Translations under genes and position numbers: made by a program
Shown: positions 7,299 through 9,753 of the stretch, one piece after another
Layout of the letters: each line of letters starts with the position of its first letter
Position numbering within the stretch: position 1 is the stretch's first letter
Source: Candidatus Tectimicrobiota bacterium
GTDB lineage: Bacteria > JACPSX01
Assembly: GCA_016193065.1 (NCBI GenBank)
Contig: JACPSX010000028.1
Coordinates: 1 to 9,753, forward strand
Direction of reading: 5' to 3'
DNA: 9,753 bases
Notes under the pieces: model-generated
What the model was told of the DNA's origin: nothing
The model's database searches: none
What the model saw: the letters and a program-made list of their open reading frames with translations, nothing else

Positions 7299-8463
7299 CT
7301 CGATCCCCTCGCCTGCGGACCGCCGCCATTTTCTTATTCTCAACCTCGCTCTCTTTGTCTCCTCACTGGGGATGGGCATCGTGGTCCCCTTACTCCCCAT
7401 CTATGCCAGCCAGATGGGAGCTTCGGGTCTCAGCCTCGGGATCTTCTTTGCCAGCTTCAACGTCTCCCGCGGGCTTGCCATGCCCTTCATGGGAAGGCTC
7501 TCCGATCGAACCGGGCGCAAGCGCTTTCTGTCCGTGGGCTTGTTTGCCTACACCCTCCTTTCTCTGGCCTACGTGGCCTCCCGGGATATTTATGCACTGA
7601 CCCTCACGCGCACTCTGCAAGGAATCGCCTCGGCCATGGTAGTCCCCATCGGGATGGCCTATGCGGGGGATCTTTCCCCTCCGGGAAGGGAGGGGACCTA
7701 CATGGGTATCCTCAACGTCTCTCTGTTTGGCGGCTTCGGCTTTGGCCCGTTCCTGGGAGGAGTTCTCTCGGACCAGTTCGGGATCGACGCCGGCTTCTAT
7801 GCCATGGGTTTCTTAAGCCTGGCCACGCTCATTTTAGTCCTCGTCCGCCTTCCAGGAGAGCCCGTGTGGAGAGCCGAGGAGGGCCAGCAACTTCTCCCCA
7901 TGGCCCGTATTTTAAAGGAGCGCTTCCTGATGGGGATCCTCTCCTTTCGCCTGGCCAATGCCGTAAGCCGGGGCTTGTACGTTTCGTTTTTGCCCCTCTT
8001 TGCAAGCCTGGAGGGAGGGCTTTCGAGTTCCGAAATCGGGATCGTGATTTCGGCGAACCTTCTGATCACCGCGGTGCTTCAAGCTCCAGCGGGGAGGCTG
8101 GCCGATCTGGCAAGCCGGCGGGTGCTGGTCACCGCCGGCGGGCTCGCCTATGCAGTCCTTTTCGGGGTTCTCCCCCTGTCTTCCAGCTTTTCTTCGTTGC
8201 TCGTGATCAGCATCCTGCTGGGAGGAGCCGGCGCCCTTCCGCTGCCGGCCGCCACCGCCCTGATGGCTGACCGGGGGCGGGGCTACGGGATGGGGACGCT
8301 GATGGCGTCCTTCAATATGGCGCAGAGCGTGGGCATGGTGGTGGGACCTTTGCTGGGGGGATTTCTCATGGATGCCTCCGGGCTCCTCTCTGTTTTCGTC
8401 ATGGGCGGAGTGGCGGGGATTGCCGGAAGCGGGATCTTCTATTACCGCACGGCCAAAGCCTGA
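7279..8463 (+). CDS. MFS transporter, DHA1-like (12 membrane segments)
   Basis: This is a polytopic inner-membrane carrier of 394 residues from GTG 7279, or 403 from TTG 7252. Both starts overlap hyuB and neither has a strong ribosome site, so translational coupling is likely. The first membrane helix begins soon after (HFLILNLALFVSSLG). MFS motif A, GRLSDRTGRKRF, lies between helices 2 and 3, with a weaker copy GRLADLASRR in the second half. Helix 5 has GFGFGPFLGG, the motif C pattern (GxxxGPxxGG) of proton-coupled antiporters of the DHA1 group. Being the third gene of the hyuAB operon, it may import the substrate or export the product of HyuAB (inference from context); a drug efflux role is the alternative. 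Family call firm, substrate unknown. Confidence 0.9.
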   Translation: MNPNPGNSIPSPADRRHFLILNLALFVSSLGMGIVVPLLPIYASQMGASGLSLGIFFASFNVSRGLAMPFMGRLSDRTGRKRFLSVGLFAYTLLSLAYVASRDIYALTLTRTLQGIASAMVVPIGMAYAGDLSPPGREGTYMGILNVSLFGGFGFGPFLGGVLSDQFGIDAGFYAMGFLSLATLILVLVRLPGEPVWRAEEGQQLLPMARILKERFLMGILSFRLANAVSRGLYVSFLPLFASLEGGLSSSEIGIVISANLLITAVLQAPAGRLADLASRRVLVTAGGLAYAVLFGVLPLSSSFSSLLVISILLGGAGALPLPAATALMADRGRGYGMGTLMASFNMAQSVGMVVGPLLGGFLMDASGLLSVFVMGGVAGIAGSGIFYYRTAKA

Positions 8464-8547
8464 GGGTGCAGGGCAGGAGCTAACGGCCCGCGTACACCCC
8501 TGGATGTCATAAAGACTCGATAGGTCCTAATAATTATCAAAAAATCA

Positions 8548-8576
8548 TTGTATAGTAGACAAACGTCTAGTATATT
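8548..8576 (+). promoter_or_regulatory. Promoter of the three-Cys-motif cassette
   Basis: TTGTAT (8548-8553) and TATATT (8571-8576) are separated by 17 bp in a very AT-rich stretch. The -10 matches 5 of 6 consensus bases and the -35 matches 3 of 6, as expected for a regulated promoter. The start should be near 8583, about 20 nt before a GTG codon with AGGAGG. Confidence 0.55.
8551..8574. promoter_or_regulatory. Operator-like 24-bp palindrome inside the promoter
   Basis: Arms TATAGTAGAC and GTCTAGTATA flank a 4-bp centre AAAC and are complementary at 9 of 10 positions. The palindrome fills the spacer and overlaps both promoter boxes, so a dimer bound here would block RNA polymerase. No regulator gene is in view, so the binding protein is unknown. 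Confidence 0.5.
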
Positions 8577-8603
8577 TCATGTAAATTTCTGCCAGGAGGA
8601 AAA

Positions 8604-8786
8604 GTGTTGAGATTGCCGATCCTGCGACCGCTGCAAATGATTGCCTCTTGCAGGACCTATCATAGGAAACTCTTTGACTTTCTTTTCCCCGAGATATACA
8701 AGCAAATTCTGGCTGGGCTCAAGAGAGACGCGAATCACGGGAATGCCAGCTTCCTGACTAAGGCGAGGCTGACTACCATTGAGTGA
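8604..8786 (+). CDS. Hypothetical 60-residue protein, first ORF of the three-Cys-motif cassette
   Basis: I do not recognise this protein. The ORF begins with GTG at 8604, with AGGAGG ending 4 nt before it, and lies about 20 nt downstream of a plausible regulated promoter, so the expression signals are better than for many true genes. It ends with TGA at 8784-8786, overlapping the TTG start of the next gene by 8 bases, which suggests coupled translation. The product is basic, has two Cys/His-bearing or aromatic patches ([14 protein letters not shown]), no clear membrane segment and no obvious helix-turn-helix. It may be a small accessory protein, a leader ORF, or the remnant of a larger gene. 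Base composition is lower in GC than the hyu operon. Confidence 0.45.
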   Translation: MLRLPILRPLQMIASCRTYHRKLFDFLFPEIYKQILAGLKRDANHGNASFLTKARLTTIE

Positions 8787-9379
8787 TCAGAGCGGCATTG
8801 AGTGGACTGACTCGACGTGGAATCCGGTAACAGGTTGCACGAAGATTAGCCCAGGGTGCAAAAACTGTTATGCGGAGCGTCTAGCTCTACGTCTCAAGGC
8901 GATGAGAAATCCTCGGTATAGGAACGGGTTCTCGGTAACCTTACAGCCTGACCAGCTCACACTGCCTCTCCGATGGCACCGGCCCAGGCGCATCTTCGTC
9001 AACAGCATGAGCGACCTTTTCCATGAGAAGGTTCCTGAAGACTACATCCACCGTATTTTCGAAATCATGACGCGAGCCGATTGGCATATATTCCAGATTC
9101 TCACCAAGCGCAGCGACCGGTTGGCCTCTCTTGCACCGCACCTGCCATGGGCGCCCAATATTTGGCAGGGAGTTTCGATTGAAAACGCCCGGTACACTCG
9201 GCGCATTTTTCACCTGCGGAGATCAATGTCTCATTGCTGGCGTACCTTTCTTTTTCAAGCAATGGGGCGGCAGGACTCCAAAATCTGGCGGTCGAGTGCT
9301 AGATGGAAGAACCTGGAACCAGACGCCCGACCATTCCAGATTAGACATGGCGAAATTTGCGATCCCTTTGGTTTCATAG
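8779..9379 (+). pseudogene. Three-Cys-motif protein, phage Gp37/Gp68 (DUF5131) family, internally deleted and frameshifted
   Basis: From TTG 8779 the frame matches the family well: [14 protein letters not shown] (7-20), the cysteine motif C20-X6-C27-X2-C30, [25 protein letters not shown] (70-86), [14 protein letters not shown] (102-115) and [11 protein letters not shown] (126-136). After about residue 146 (near 9214) similarity stops. It resumes in another frame at 9221 with [17 protein letters not shown] and LDGRTW, ending at TAG 9377-9379. The family normally has several dozen residues between these two blocks, including a GGESG-type segment, so both a deletion and a frame change have occurred. 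The unshifted frame would give a 202-residue product with a foreign tail (stop at 9387). The family is regarded as radical-SAM-like from its cysteine cluster; activity of this copy is doubtful. It directly precedes its usual partner tcmP. Confidence 0.82.
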
Positions 9380-9394
9380 TGGAGTAATGCGTTA

Positions 9395-9753
9395 ATGGAG
9401 CGAGAGGATACCATTGGAGCATGGTCTCTTGAGAAGCTCGGTTTAGTAAGAAAGTACTTGGAGGCATATGTTCTGGTCCTAAGAAAGCAGAGCTGGTGCA
9501 GGGGTTACGAGTATATCGATGCATTTGCAGGAACAGGAAAACCAAAATCCCGCGACGAGCAGAAATACGTAGATGGATCACCACGCATAGCTCTGGGCCT
9601 CTCGCATCCGTTCAGCAGGTATCATTTCATCGAGAGCAGCAATTGGCGGATTAAGAAACTCGAAAGGCTGAAACAAGAATTGCCTAATCGTCATATTTTA
9701 ATTCACCCGGGAGATTGTAATGCAATTCTCTGCAACGAAATAGTCCCAAATAT
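9395..9753 (+). CDS. tcmP: Three-Cys-motif partner protein TcmP (partial, C-terminus beyond right edge)
   Basis: From ATG 9395 the frame is open to the right edge, 119 codons. A weak GGAG lies 10 nt upstream and the start is 15 nt after the stop of the broken three-Cys gene. The N-terminal part resembles the TcmP family: GAWSLEKLGLVRKYLEAY (8-25), YIDAFAGTGKP (40-50), DGSPRIALGL (60-69), YHFIES (76-81) and HPGDCN (104-109). These segments look like motifs I, II and III of a class I SAM-dependent methyltransferase Rossmann fold: a glycine-rich loop after an acidic strand end, then an acidic second strand, then GDxN. TcmP genes are known for sitting beside three-Cys-motif genes, as here; their biochemical role is not established. 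GC is low (43% at 9421-9480), unlike the upstream operon. Confidence 0.85.
   Translation, partial: MEREDTIGAWSLEKLGLVRKYLEAYVLVLRKQSWCRGYEYIDAFAGTGKPKSRDEQKYVDGSPRIALGLSHPFSRYHFIESSNWRIKKLERLKQELPNRHILIHPGDCNAILCNEIVPN

Noticed and set aside
8464-8499. Hairpin after the MFS stop as a terminator (GGGTG/CACCC plus GGGC/GCCC)
   Set aside because: The stem is interrupted by an asymmetric internal loop and no T-run follows, so an intrinsic terminator is not supported.
8779-9387. Programmed frameshift in the three-Cys gene
   Set aside because: There is no slippery heptamer at the junction, and conserved family residues are missing as well as the frame being changed, so a deletion explains it better.
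1-9753. CRISPR array, tRNA, rRNA or insertion sequence
   Set aside because: No regularly spaced direct repeats, no cloverleaf-like stretch, no rRNA motif and no transposase were seen on either strand.

Overview
The window reads as chromosomal DNA of a GC-rich, metabolically versatile bacterium. The evidence is sigma70-like promoters, Shine-Dalgarno sites, mixed ATG/GTG/TTG starts, a Tat-exported molybdenum enzyme, bacterial glycogen synthesis and a hydantoinase/oxoprolinase operon. No rRNA, tRNA or lineage marker is present, so I do not name a phylum. An environmental anaerobe or facultative anaerobe is a reasonable guess, but only a guess.

Layout. Positions 1-1414 (minus strand) hold the N-terminal two thirds or so of a Tat-exported molybdopterin (bis-PGD) oxidoreductase that runs off the left edge. 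Positions 1669-2922 (minus) hold glgC, glucose-1-phosphate adenylyltransferase. Each of these genes has its own promoter, and the two promoters are nearly the same: TTGACA, 16 bp, TAGATTTAAA. Divergent from glgC, a promoter at 3200-3228 starts a plus-strand operon: hyuA (3265-5331), hyuB (5541-7298) and an MFS transporter (about 7279-8463). Together these look like an ATP-dependent amide-ring hydrolase plus a carrier for its substrate or product. The 209-bp gap between hyuA and hyuB carries two related REP-type palindromes in opposite orientation.

From about 8464 to the right edge the character changes. GC falls clearly (hand counts: 73% at 6841-6900, 43% at 9421-9480). A promoter with a 24-bp near-palindrome between its -35 and -10 leads into a 60-residue ORF of unknown function. 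That ORF overlaps a three-Cys-motif gene (Gp37/Gp68, DUF5131 family), which has lost an internal segment and changed frame. Next comes the start of tcmP, the three-Cys-motif partner protein, a methyltransferase-like Rossmann protein that is open to the right edge. This is a phage- or mobile-type accessory cassette whose biological role is not established, and it is the most interesting part of the window.

Limits: product names rest on motifs recognised by eye. Substrates of the molybdenum enzyme, HyuAB and the MFS carrier cannot be read from this sequence.
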